Shown piece after piece: positions 24,931 to 32,835 of a stretch of DNA of 64,000 nt. The translations under genes were made by a program, and so were the position numbers. The stretch's first letter is position 1. Every line of letters begins with the position of its first letter. Location of the stretch: the NCBI RefSeq assembly GCF_963666145.1, contig NZ_OY762614.1, positions 6,252,501 to 6,316,500 of the forward strand, in the 5' to 3' direction. The notes under the pieces were generated by a model. It saw only the letters and a list, made by a program, of their open reading frames with translations, was not told the DNA's origin and did no database searches. Source of the DNA: an uncultured Desulfobacter sp. (GTDB lineage Bacteria > Desulfobacterota > Desulfobacteria > Desulfobacterales > Desulfobacteraceae).

Positions 24931-26067
24931 TCAGGCAAGTCCGGGCGTATCCCAGAGATTCAATTTCGTGCCGATTCCCTGGGCCAGGGCATTGCGGTAT
25001 ATGGTGGTGCCCCAGGCCACATCTTCCACAGGCAGGCCGCCCACAGAGTAGATAATGATCTCATCTTCATTTCGACGCGCCGGAACCTTGCCGGTGAGAA
25101 TATCCCCCAGATCATCCACCTGGCTTTTTTCCATTTTACCATCAGCAATCAGGTCCATGCAGCGCACGGCAGGGATGGGAATGGTTTCGTAGGCAGGATA
25201 AGGCATCTCCTCGGCCCAGGCTTCATAAAGATTGATCCAGTCGGCCACGCTTCTTGCCCGGTTAAGGATGAAGTCATCGTCAAAGCGGGCGGCAGCAGGA
25301 CAGCACACCACAGCACCGGGCTTGAGCCATGCTTCATTAATGTAGGGGTATGCGCTGATATCACCTGTGGGAGATGATGTTCCCACAAAAAGGATATCCG
25401 CGTCCTTGGCAGCCTGTTCAATATCGTCAACGGGTTCAATCTGTTCAATGGACGGATACTTTTGATTCAGATAGGCAATAAAGTCGTTCATGGATTTTTT
25501 GCCCCTGCCTTTGATTTTTACTGTTTTGATTCCCGGACGTTCCGACATGATGGCATCAAAGGCCGTTTTACTCATCACCCCAGGCCCTACAATACCCACA
25601 ACACTTGCATCTTTTTTGGCAAAATATCTGAATCCAACGCCGGGGACCGCACCGGTTCTATATGCGCTAAGCATGTTTGCCGACATATATGCCAGGGGCG
25701 CGCCGGTATCCTTGTCATTGAGGGTGAACATCAAGATCGAGCGGGGAAGCCCTTTTTTACGATTTTCCGTGTTGGAACCGTACCATTTCATGCCAACCAT
25801 ATCAAATTCACCACCAAGATAGGCAGGCATGGCCATAAAGCGCCTGTCCGGCCCGTCAGTGGGCATATTTGGAAAAGAAGAGTTTTCCGGAAAAGTCATC
25901 ATTACACCATGAGAATTGCTGTTGGGGCCACCCATGCGAAAATCACCAATTTTAAGCAATTTAAACATCGCTTCCATGGCATCCACGCAGCCGGCCATTT
26001 CGGTGACCCCCGCCTTGACCATGTCTGCTTCGCTCAGATAAAGAAAATCAATTTTTGGATAAGTCAT
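24931..26067 (-). CDS. Ornithine cyclodeaminase / mu-crystallin family protein
   Basis: The 378-residue protein has the family layout: an N-terminal dimer region (FLYLSEADMVKAGVTEM), an active-site Lys segment (VGMKWYGS), and a Rossmann domain (VGIVGPGVMSKTAF, then DILFVGTSS). It is longer than usual ornithine cyclodeaminases and resembles the type found beside flavin amine oxidases, sometimes named tyramine oxidase subunit B. Such enzymes reduce or deaminate cyclic imines and amino acids with NAD(P). It follows RidA by 36 bases and precedes the flavin subunits by about 100 bases, suggesting one catabolic operon. Confidence 0.82.
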   Translation of the reverse strand: MTYPKIDFLYLSEADMVKAGVTEMAGCVDAMEAMFKLLKIGDFRMGGPNSNSHGVMMTFPENSSFPNMPTDGPDRRFMAMPAYLGGEFDMVGMKWYGSNTENRKKGLPRSILMFTLNDKDTGAPLAYMSANMLSAYRTGAVPGVGFRYFAKKDASVVGIVGPGVMSKTAFDAIMSERPGIKTVKIKGRGKKSMNDFIAYLNQKYPSIEQIEPVDDIEQAAKDADILFVGTSSPTGDISAYPYINEAWLKPGAVVCCPAAARFDDDFILNRARSVADWINLYEAWAEEMPYPAYETIPIPAVRCMDLIADGKMEKSQVDDLGDILTGKVPARRNEDEIIIYSVGGLPVEDVAWGTTIYRNALAQGIGTKLNLWDTPGLA

Positions 26068-26103
26068 GTTTTTAACCCTTTTTTGTTTTATTTTTTTATA
26101 GAT

Positions 26104-26499
26104 TTATGCGATTTCGCATCCAATGACGGCCTCTAATTCGATTTCCACCTTTTGGGCAGGACGGTTAAGTTTAGGGGTCTCAACCATTGTAAAAAGCGGC
26201 CGCACTGATTTAAACACTTCGCTGTAGGCGTTGGCCACCTCTTTGGCAAATCCCATATCCGTTATATAGGCTTTGACCTTAATAACGTCCTTAACTTGGG
26301 CACCGGCCTGTTTTAAAAGCCCTGTAAATTTTTCAAATATAAACCTGGCCTGCTCATTCGGGGTCTCACCGCAAACAGACCCATCGGGTTGAACGGCTGT
26401 TGTTCCGCCGATATAAACGTGATCTCCGACCTTTACCATCCTGGAATATCCTGCAATTTCTTCAAGCGGTGAACCTGATGCGTAATTCGTTCGTTTCAT
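26104..26499 (-). CDS. RidA family reactive intermediate/enamine deaminase
   Basis: The 131-residue protein has the RidA length and motifs: YIGGTTAVQPDGSVCGET, QARFIFEKFTGLLKQAGA, VIKVKAYITDM, and the conserved RPLFTMVET where the Arg binds the substrate carboxylate. RidA hydrolyses reactive enamines and imines formed by amino-acid oxidation. Its place at the head of the amine operon, with the cyclodeaminase-like gene 36 bases downstream, suggests it clears the imine product of the flavin enzyme. GGAGCACAGATC precedes the ATG. Confidence 0.9.
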   Translation of the reverse strand: MKRTNYASGSPLEEIAGYSRMVKVGDHVYIGGTTAVQPDGSVCGETPNEQARFIFEKFTGLLKQAGAQVKDVIKVKAYITDMGFAKEVANAYSEVFKSVRPLFTMVETPKLNRPAQKVEIELEAVIGCEIA

Positions 26500-26884
26500 G
26501 ATCTGTGCTCCTTGGAAAAATCAAATAAATGTAAGGAGACAAATAACAGCGAGCCCAAACAACCGTATTGGAAAAATCGGAAGTCATTAAAAATGAATGC
26601 TGATCACAAAAACACATTTTTGTTTTTTTAATGATCCAAAATTGTATTTTTATCTCAAAAAACATATATCTCGTTCGAGCATCCAACAACCTTGTAACGA
26701 CATTTTACAAAAAATATATCTTTAAAAATCAAATAGTAAAATACATTTAAGCCCGTTTTGCACACATAGATTTTGGCTACAGGCACTGTTGTTGCAGCCG
26801 CTGCCGTTGTCATTGCCAATGTGAAAAGTCACTATTGTTTTTATTTTGTAACGTTGCTTAACAAAGAAAAGAGTCCGTTTTAAA
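26500..26884. promoter_or_regulatory. Divergent control region between ridA operon and araC-like gene
   Basis: This 385-base, AT-rich gap separates the minus-strand amine operon from the plus-strand AraC-type regulator. It must hold both promoters, and the regulator probably binds here. Several TATAAT/TAAAAT-like hexamers are present, but no pair with good spacing could be singled out. Bases 26765-26870 read as a short Ala/Val-rich frame on the plus strand without a ribosome binding site, which is not called as a gene. Confidence 0.55.
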
Positions 26885-27673
26885 ATGAACAATTCTTATC
26901 TACCGGAACAGCCCTTTTTTAAATTATCCACCCGACAGTTTGTCTCCCGTGTGGGGTCTACCTCCGGCCTGCTGGCACAATACTACAGCTTTGAGGTTCC
27001 ATCGGATGATGACCACGCCATCGTGGCAGTTCCCGACGGCACCATCGATATTCTTTTCCATTGCACAGCTTCCGCACCATCGGCGTCGGTATGCGGTTCG
27101 GTCAAAAAAGGTAAACAGATTAAGTTTAAAAAAGGCAGTCTTTATTTTGGCGCAAGATTTTTACCCGGTACCGCAAAACAAATTTTAAAAAGTCCGCTGT
27201 CTCATTTCACAGACCAGGAAATTCTCCTTGAAGATATCCAAAGCAACTCAGACGAATTTGTAGAATTAATCTGTGGGGCCCCATCTTTCGATGAAAAAAT
27301 CGCCCTGTTTGAAAAATATTATACGCGTTGCAACAGTGATAAGGATTGCGCCCCGTCGCTGATCTCATTTCTGCTTGAAAAGATAAATGCATCCTGCGGA
27401 GAAATCCGGGTCCGGGAACTGGCCGACGAGACCGGTTATTCCACAAGACATGTCAGCAATATTTTTAAAAAATATGTGGGCATTTCCCCCAAGCTCTTTT
27501 CCCGAATTGTCCGTTTCCAGAGAAGCTTCAGCCTGCTCCGATTACAAAAAAAAGCAACGTTTGCTGATCTTGCCCAGGATGCCGGATATTATGACCAGGC
27601 TCATTTTATCAATGAATTTAAAGAGTTTTCCCTGAACACCCCCACCCAGATCATACAAGGCAGTTTTTGCTAA
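26885..27673 (+). CDS. AraC family transcriptional regulator
   Basis: The 262-residue protein has a C-terminal AraC DNA-binding domain with two helix-turn-helices (VRELADETGYSTRHVSNIFKKYVG and FADLAQDAGYYDQAHFINEFK, then SLNTPTQ). The N-terminal ~150 residues contain a cupin-like segment seen in AraC proteins with an unknown effector domain (DHAIVAVPDGTIDILFH). It diverges from ridA and is followed 120 bases later by a permease in the same direction. It most likely activates both in response to the imported amine or imino acid. Confidence 0.9.
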   Translation: MNNSYLPEQPFFKLSTRQFVSRVGSTSGLLAQYYSFEVPSDDDHAIVAVPDGTIDILFHCTASAPSASVCGSVKKGKQIKFKKGSLYFGARFLPGTAKQILKSPLSHFTDQEILLEDIQSNSDEFVELICGAPSFDEKIALFEKYYTRCNSDKDCAPSLISFLLEKINASCGEIRVRELADETGYSTRHVSNIFKKYVGISPKLFSRIVRFQRSFSLLRLQKKATFADLAQDAGYYDQAHFINEFKEFSLNTPTQIIQGSFC

Positions 27674-27793
27674 GGTTTTTTTAAAAATAACAATCCTGTT
27701 CCGTTTTTTCCAATACCGGTTGCTTTGTAAAAGGTAACTTTGTTCTGCGTCAACCACCTGAACAAATTAACTGGTATTGTAAGGAGAAACGGA

Positions 27794-29227
27794 ATGGACA
27801 ACTTAAAAAGATCACTTGGGTTTTGGGCCTGTCTATCGGTCAGCATGGGGCTGGTCGTAGCGTCCAGTACATTGGTAACCCTGGGTCAGGGCATGGGAAT
27901 TGCCGGGCCTGGGTTTGTTATCGCCATGGTTGCGGCCTGGATGCTGCAGCATTTTTCGGCGCAAAGTTTTGCAGAACTTGCCTGCCTGATGCCCAGCGCC
28001 GGAGGTATCGGGTCATACACACAGGTTGCCCTGGGACCGCTGCTTGCAATGGTGGCCACCATTGCAGGATATATTATTCCCAATTTTTTCGCGGTTCCTT
28101 CCGAGTTGGCCATTGCCGGATCAATTATTTCATCCACATTTATCCCTTCGTGTTCCCCGGCAGTTATCGGGGGCGTCCTTTTTGGAGTTCTGATTATCTT
28201 TAATGTGCTGGGGGTGGATGTGTTTGCAAAATCACAGATCCTGTTCACAACGGTTATGATGGTTTCAATTGCAGGATTGGGTATTATCGGACTCACAGAG
28301 GTTGGAAATCCGTCATTATATCATCTTGCACAGATGGACTTTAACCCCATGGGATGGGGGGTACTCAGCCTGACGGCACTGGCTATATGGCTATATATCG
28401 GAATTGAATTCGTCACCCCCATGGCCCAGGAAATCCAGCAGCCGGAAAAACATATTCCTAAAGCCATGAGCCTTGGCTTGCTGATCATTTTTGTCATCAA
28501 CCTGTTGTACGGGCTTACCTGCATCAAGTATGTACCCTTGGCAGAACTTGCAGAATCCATGAGCCCCCACATCCTGGTAGCCCAAGCCGTTTTGGGGAAA
28601 CCAGGCCTGGTGATTATCTCAATTGTAAGTCTTTTTGCAACCGCCAGTACCGTAAATACCGTTATCGCCGTGGTCCCGCGGATGCTCTACAGTATGGCGT
28701 TAAACGGAGAGCTTCCGGCTGTGTTTGGTAAACTTCACCCCCGTTTCAGAACGCCATGGATCGGGATACTGGCCATGTCAGGGGTCATTGGCGGTTTTTA
28801 TTTTGGCGGCATCGCCAATGCTGGCAATATCATGGTCTATCTGCTTGCCGCAGTGTCTTCCTGGCTGCTTTGCTACATCGTCGCCCATATTGATGTGATT
28901 GTGCTCAGGCTGCGATATCCCCGACTCAAACGGCCCTACAAATCACCGTTTTTTCCTGTTCCTCAGATCCTTGGCGCGTTAGGGATGCTGGCGTCATTTA
29001 TCAATATCTTCCCGGACCCAGAGATACGAAATACGATCATGCGATGGTCCGGCCTGTTTATCGGTATATCAGTCGTCTATTCAGCACTCTGGCTCAAATT
29101 TGTGCTGAATCAAAAATTATTTAAACCGGTCCCCCTTGAACCGGTTCTCAAGTACATGAAAATGGAAGAACCTGTACAAAACGAAAAAAAAGTTGGCGTG
29201 GCTTTCGGGAGTTCAATTGAATGCTGA
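27794..29227 (+). CDS. APC superfamily amino acid/amine permease
   Basis: From the ATG at 27794, preceded by AAGGAGAAAC, the protein has 477 residues and about twelve membrane segments. It begins with the usual APC start: LGFWACLSVSMGLVVASSTL, with the GMGIAGPG loop of helix 1. IGIEFVTPMAQEI in helix 6-like position and RMLYSMALNGELPAVFGKLHPRFRTPW are typical of APC transporters. It lies downstream of the AraC gene and across from the amine-oxidising operon, so it likely imports that substrate. It overlaps the next gene by seven bases. Confidence 0.87.
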   Translation: MDNLKRSLGFWACLSVSMGLVVASSTLVTLGQGMGIAGPGFVIAMVAAWMLQHFSAQSFAELACLMPSAGGIGSYTQVALGPLLAMVATIAGYIIPNFFAVPSELAIAGSIISSTFIPSCSPAVIGGVLFGVLIIFNVLGVDVFAKSQILFTTVMMVSIAGLGIIGLTEVGNPSLYHLAQMDFNPMGWGVLSLTALAIWLYIGIEFVTPMAQEIQQPEKHIPKAMSLGLLIIFVINLLYGLTCIKYVPLAELAESMSPHILVAQAVLGKPGLVIISIVSLFATASTVNTVIAVVPRMLYSMALNGELPAVFGKLHPRFRTPWIGILAMSGVIGGFYFGGIANAGNIMVYLLAAVSSWLLCYIVAHIDVIVLRLRYPRLKRPYKSPFFPVPQILGALGMLASFINIFPDPEIRNTIMRWSGLFIGISVVYSALWLKFVLNQKLFKPVPLEPVLKYMKMEEPVQNEKKVGVAFGSSIEC

Positions 29228-29754
29228 AGATTGACAGCAAACGCATGCTGATTGATAGTGCCAAGCGATTCGAACCCTACTTTGGAACCGGCGGAACCTG
29301 GCAGCAGGGAAAAATCTTCTTCCCTGAACTGCCATATTCCGGATCGCTTTCATTTGTCCGTAAAAGCAGCCTGATAAGCGCCAACTATTTTTTGTCTCTC
29401 CAGGCCTTGCTGCCCTCGCCGGATACATTGAATAGCAAAAATAGAACCGGCCGTTGCTACCTCAACCGACTTGGTTTCTGGCGGATTAAGGGTTCTGATA
29501 AAACGCTGACCTTATTTTATCAAAGGATAAAACAAGATACCGATGTGGCAAGGCTATGCAAACTAACGGATTTTGATGCGCTCACACTCTCGTCTGCAAA
29601 TTCAGAAACAACCCTTTTTCTAAATCTGTATGGCGGCGGCTATCTTTCGCTTCTTTTTCCGCCCATAAAATTTAAAATTGCCATCAGTGATGAACAGATA
29701 AAAAACAGTGCTGTTTTTTTCAAAACGCTGATGAACATTTTGACGGATAGATAG
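29221..29754 (+). CDS. Hypothetical protein, coupled to the permease
   Basis: The 177-residue protein overlaps the permease stop by seven bases (ATGCTGA), so translation is probably coupled. No known motif, membrane helix or signal peptide is clear. It has repeated beta-rich segments with Phe/Leu alternation (TLFLNLYGGGYLSLLFPP) near the C-terminus. A DUF3786-like relation was considered but not established. The co-transcription with regulator and permease is the only functional hint. Confidence 0.6.
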   Translation: MLKIDSKRMLIDSAKRFEPYFGTGGTWQQGKIFFPELPYSGSLSFVRKSSLISANYFLSLQALLPSPDTLNSKNRTGRCYLNRLGFWRIKGSDKTLTLFYQRIKQDTDVARLCKLTDFDALTLSSANSETTLFLNLYGGGYLSLLFPPIKFKIAISDEQIKNSAVFFKTLMNILTDR

Positions 29755-29822
29755 AAGCGGGGATCTTCGAAATCTCTTATAATTTGAATTTAAATATTTA
29801 TTAACCGGAAAAGGAAAATTTG

Positions 29823-30650
29823 ATGAAAAAACAATTTATGTGTCTCACAGGGCTGTTAATTTTCATGATCATCAGTACAACAACTTGGGCGGATGTATTA
29901 GATCCCCTGGACAACAGTTCAGCCCCAGTCGGCACCAAAGTGCTTGTCAGCTATTTTGGTTACCAGCATCTACCGGAATATGAAGACCAAAACGGAACCA
30001 CCGTGGATATCGGGGTTGATGTGGCCTATGCCGCAATCAGGCCTGTCTATTTTGCAGGAAAAGTGTTCGGGAAAACCTGGGGGGTCAACGCGGTTATACC
30101 CTTTCAAAGCATTTCCACCGATGGGGAGGATACTGTAGACGGTATAGGAGATCTTGTGGTCGGCCCGTTTATCTTCCTTTATGAAAATCCTGTTGACCAG
30201 GTGTTTCTTTCCTTCTGGGAGTTTGCCTATACCCCCACGGGCTCAGATGAGGTCAGCAATGATTCCTGGTGGTTCCAGCATCAGCTGGCTTTTGGCTGGT
30301 ATCCTGGTCCATGGTCCTTTGATGCATGCCTGAATTACTGGCAAAAAGACGAGGATACAGCAGGTAATGATGTATCGGATGCGGTTGAACTGGAAGGCGT
30401 GGTGGCTTATGCCCTCACGGAAAAATTGCGCATCGGGGTTCAGGCGGCCTGGTGGAAAGACTTTGACGACATTGAATCCGGCGGAGTCAGCCTGCCCGGT
30501 ACCCAGGGAGAAAATGTAAAGCTGGGCCTCAACCTGGGCTACATGCTCCAGGAAAATCTTATGGTCAATTTAAGATACATGCACGACGTGAAGTCCGAAG
30601 CGTATACAAAAGGCTCCTGGACCTATCTTCGCCTGACTTACATATTTTGA
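29823..30650 (+). CDS. Outer-membrane beta-barrel protein, phenol-degradation-MetA-like
   Basis: The start is taken at 29823 rather than the TTG just before it, since GGAAAAGGAAAATTT precedes it. The 275-residue product has a Sec signal peptide (hydrophobic stretch LTGLLIFMIISTTTWA, cleavage probably after WA) and then alternating aromatic beta-strands ending in YLRLTYIF, the C-terminal Phe of outer-membrane proteins. The family of phenol-degradation-associated barrels is thought to transport small hydrophobic molecules. It is 68 bases after the upstream hypothetical gene and could be in the same operon. Confidence 0.78.
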   Translation: MKKQFMCLTGLLIFMIISTTTWADVLDPLDNSSAPVGTKVLVSYFGYQHLPEYEDQNGTTVDIGVDVAYAAIRPVYFAGKVFGKTWGVNAVIPFQSISTDGEDTVDGIGDLVVGPFIFLYENPVDQVFLSFWEFAYTPTGSDEVSNDSWWFQHQLAFGWYPGPWSFDACLNYWQKDEDTAGNDVSDAVELEGVVAYALTEKLRIGVQAAWWKDFDDIESGGVSLPGTQGENVKLGLNLGYMLQENLMVNLRYMHDVKSEAYTKGSWTYLRLTYIF

Positions 30651-30664
30651 TCCTGTAATTCTTT

Positions 30665-31252
30665 TCAGGGCATCCATGTGATAATGCCGTCATCAGGATT
30701 TTGTTCTTTCCATGCCCAGAATGAATCAATATCCTGGATGCCGTGTTCAATAACGGCTTTATAAACTTGGATGCCCATCACCTTTTTTTCAATGGGAATA
30801 CTATGTTTGATCCGAAGAATATTTACCCGCATCTCGGGGGTCAAAACCGCAGCAATCCGTTCGGCAACCTTTTCAAAATGCCCGGCATAGGCAGATTCAT
30901 TTAAAATATGAATTATATCAATTTGCCAGGTATGACCATGTGTGTCTTCGTAGAACGTATGCCACTCAATACATTTATCCTCGGCTTTAAGTAAATTGAT
31001 GTAACTTATTGTTTTAATTCGTTTATTTTCTGAAAGCCGGGCCATAGCTGAAAAGCTGTCATGCAGATTAAATGGCGTCGTATAGACATGGAAATCAATA
31101 TCCCGGTTGTTTATGAGCAACCCCATTTTCAATGAGCCGACCAAATTAATCGTTGCCCCGATGGACGACCAGATGTCAATGATATTGGTGTCGTGAACAA
31201 CCTGCCAGGCTTCTTTTTGTATGGATTCGGCCATTTCAAAAATCTGTTTCAT
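30665..31252 (-). CDS. Nucleotidyltransferase-fold protein
   Basis: The 195-residue protein has a GSLKMGLLINNRDIDFHVY segment near residue 39, which fits the GS...DxD signature of the polymerase-beta nucleotidyltransferase fold; EWHTFYED-type and WQIDIIH segments could give the third acidic residue. Members transfer NMP to small molecules or proteins, including antibiotic resistance and toxin systems. No partner antitoxin-like gene is adjacent. It converges on the beta-barrel gene with a 14-base gap. Function unknown. Confidence 0.6.
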   Translation of the reverse strand: MKQIFEMAESIQKEAWQVVHDTNIIDIWSSIGATINLVGSLKMGLLINNRDIDFHVYTTPFNLHDSFSAMARLSENKRIKTISYINLLKAEDKCIEWHTFYEDTHGHTWQIDIIHILNESAYAGHFEKVAERIAAVLTPEMRVNILRIKHSIPIEKKVMGIQVYKAVIEHGIQDIDSFWAWKEQNPDDGIITWMP

Positions 31253-31271
31253 CGTATTTTCCCCATGTCCC

Positions 31272-31349
31272 TTATATCAACCTGGCACCACCATCAATCA
31301 CGACCGTTACCCCATCTGTAATGAGTTGTTCAATATTTTTCCCGGGACG
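31272..31349 (-). pseudogene. Probable 3' remnant of a short-chain dehydrogenase gene
   Basis: Read on the minus strand, these bases give 25 residues ending in GVTVVIDGGARLI and a stop, the usual C-terminus of short-chain dehydrogenases (xITGxxxxVDGGxxL). No upstream SDR body is present: the frame runs into the 3' end of the metallo-beta-lactamase-fold gene, in another frame. This suggests that a rearrangement joined the end of an SDR gene to the end of the MBL gene. The evidence is one short motif. Confidence 0.35.
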
Positions 31350-32277
31350 GCTCGTCCCCCTTGTCCGTCAAGTAACGTGTTTTCAGATTCATTGTCACGA
31401 TAAAATCACCGCCCGCCCGTTTGGGAAGCACCTCCAGCATGGCCGCCGTCAATTTTCCTAAATCTTTTTCATTGGCGCTAAGTTCCTTGGCTTTCTGATC
31501 AAAAAACGGCAGATATGCTTTCATATCTTCAATATCCTTGTTTGAAGATAAAGGACCGTGTCCCGGAATAATATGGCTGACATTCATCTCACGTATGAAA
31601 TCAAGATTTTTTTGCCATCCGTCCAGATCCCCGTCGCCCATATAAGGATGAAAATCTGTAAACAGGATATCCCCGGCAAAAATGACATCCTGGGAGGGAA
31701 TATGCACAATGATAGATCCCGGTGAATGAGATGCAAATCCGGTATGGATCAATTTTACGGTGATGCCGCCCAGATCAATAATCATTTCTTTTTCAAAGGC
31801 TGTATCCGGTGCAACGGTCCGGGTGCCTTCCCAGAAATCCATCGGCAAACCAAATTCAGCCGGATTTTCCAGCATCTTATCTCCGTAAGCGATAACAGCA
31901 TCTCGGCACTTTTCATGGCCGATAATTCGAGCCCCCATGTCGGCAAAAACATTGTTTCCGAAAACATGATCAAGATGGCAGTGTGTATTCACCACATACC
32001 TTATGGGTTTATCCGTTATTTTTCTGATATCCGCAACAAACCCTTCAGCTTCTTTTGCCGAGGTCAGCGTATCCACGACAAGTACGGCATCGTCTCCGAT
32101 CACGATACCGGTATTGACAAAGAATACGTTGCCGGGTGTTCCGGCTGGAATCCCTGTATAAGAATAAACCGATTCTGTAATTTTCTTTAATACGGGGTTT
32201 GGCATCTGCGCCATAACAGATTGAACAAAGAGCACAACTGAAAGGTTAAAAATCATTACGATTGTTTTCATTCTCAT
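31330..32277 (-). CDS. MBL-fold metallo-hydrolase with signal peptide
   Basis: The start at 32277 follows an AGGAGAC site and gives 315 residues beginning with a signal peptide ending near MAQ. The metal motif NTHCHLDHVFGNN (HxHxDH) is present, with a later His in HIIPGHGPLS and an Asp in IFAGDILFTDFH, so two zinc or iron ions could be bound. The sequence fits extracytoplasmic MBL-fold hydrolases of the quinoprotein relay/SoxH-like type. Substrate unknown. The last dozen residues (DKGDEPSREKY) may come from a 3' end replaced by the SDR remnant. Confidence 0.8.
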   Translation of the reverse strand: MRMKTIVMIFNLSVVLFVQSVMAQMPNPVLKKITESVYSYTGIPAGTPGNVFFVNTGIVIGDDAVLVVDTLTSAKEAEGFVADIRKITDKPIRYVVNTHCHLDHVFGNNVFADMGARIIGHEKCRDAVIAYGDKMLENPAEFGLPMDFWEGTRTVAPDTAFEKEMIIDLGGITVKLIHTGFASHSPGSIIVHIPSQDVIFAGDILFTDFHPYMGDGDLDGWQKNLDFIREMNVSHIIPGHGPLSSNKDIEDMKAYLPFFDQKAKELSANEKDLGKLTAAMLEVLPKRAGGDFIVTMNLKTRYLTDKGDEPSREKY

Positions 32278-32518
32278 TTTTTGTCTCCTGTTTGCTGTTT
32301 TGGACAACTTTGGGCTTTTGGCCCAGCAATTCAAAACATAGTTTTTTGGAACTTGGTCTAAATGACAGTTTCCGCAAAAAAATATGATAGAACTTATTTA
32401 AGCATGCCGTGTATTGATTACCGGTACCCTATTGTACTTTGGTGATTTATATCTTGGGAGTTTTGATCATGCAAGGACAATTGCCTTAAATTTAAAACAC
32501 TCCCTGTTGTATTTCACC

Positions 32519-32547
32519 TTGACACAGCCTTGTACCGCTGTTAGGTA
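32519..32547 (+). promoter_or_regulatory. Candidate promoter of the pheA leader
   Basis: A perfect TTGACA (32519-32524) is followed after 17 bases by TAGGTA, a weak -10. It would start transcription about 30 bases before the phenylalanine-rich leader peptide. The poor -10 leaves this uncertain. Confidence 0.4.
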
Positions 32548-32585
32548 TGTTTAGTTTTCTTAATGCGTTAAAGGCTGACCGAAAA

Positions 32586-32669
32586 ATGAAAATTATCAAA
32601 ACCAACAACTTATTTTTCTATTTTAATTTTGGACGTTTCTATTATTTTAGGAGCGTTCATCCGGTTTAG
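32586..32669 (+). CDS. pheL: Phenylalanine-rich leader peptide of pheA attenuator
   Basis: A 27-residue frame, too short for usual gene finders, begins MKIIKTNN and continues with LFFYFNFGRFYYF: six Phe and three Tyr in twelve residues, then a TAG. Control leaders of the phe operon have this composition, so slow translation when charged tRNA-Phe is scarce would stall a ribosome here. It is followed by two alternative stem-loops and then a T run, and 167 bases after its stop the pheA-like gene begins. The ribosome binding site is weak (AAGG in the upstream AAAGGCTGACC). Confidence 0.8.
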   Translation: MKIIKTNNLFFYFNFGRFYYFRSVHPV

Positions 32670-32693
32670 CTTTATGTGAATTCGACACATACA

Positions 32694-32726
32694 GGCCCCG
32701 GGTGGACGGTAAGACCACCCGGGGCC
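32694..32726 (+). promoter_or_regulatory. Attenuator hairpin 1:2 (protector) of the pheA leader
   Basis: GGCCCCGGGTGG (32694-32705) pairs without mismatch with CCACCCGGGGCC (32715-32726) across a nine-base loop. The 3' arm can instead pair, over nine bases, with GGCCCCGGG at 32746-32754, which is the 5' arm of the terminator. It is thus a classical 1:2 versus 2:3 choice. CATCCGG at 32658-32664 inside the leader gene can pair with CCGGGTG of arm 1, which may be how a stalled ribosome changes the outcome. Confidence 0.75.
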
Positions 32727-32743
32727 TCTCAGTTTGCAGGCCC

Positions 32744-32784
32744 AAGGCCCCGGGAAAATCTTTTCCGGGGCCTTTGTTTTTTTT
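32744..32784 (+). terminator. Attenuator terminator of pheA
   Basis: AAGGCCCCGGGAAAA and TTTTCCGGGGCCTT form a 14-bp stem with one bulged G and a two-base loop, followed by TTTGTTTTTTTT. This is a strong intrinsic terminator placed between the leader peptide and the pheA start. Confidence 0.88.
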
Positions 32785-32835
32785 ACCAGACATCAGGGCC
32801 AAAAGCTGCCCTTGGGAAAAGGAGAATTTCAAAGG

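Noticed and set aside
26765..26884. Short Ala/Val-rich open frame before the araC gene
   Set aside because: It has no start with a ribosome binding site and no similarity that I can recognise; it may be chance.
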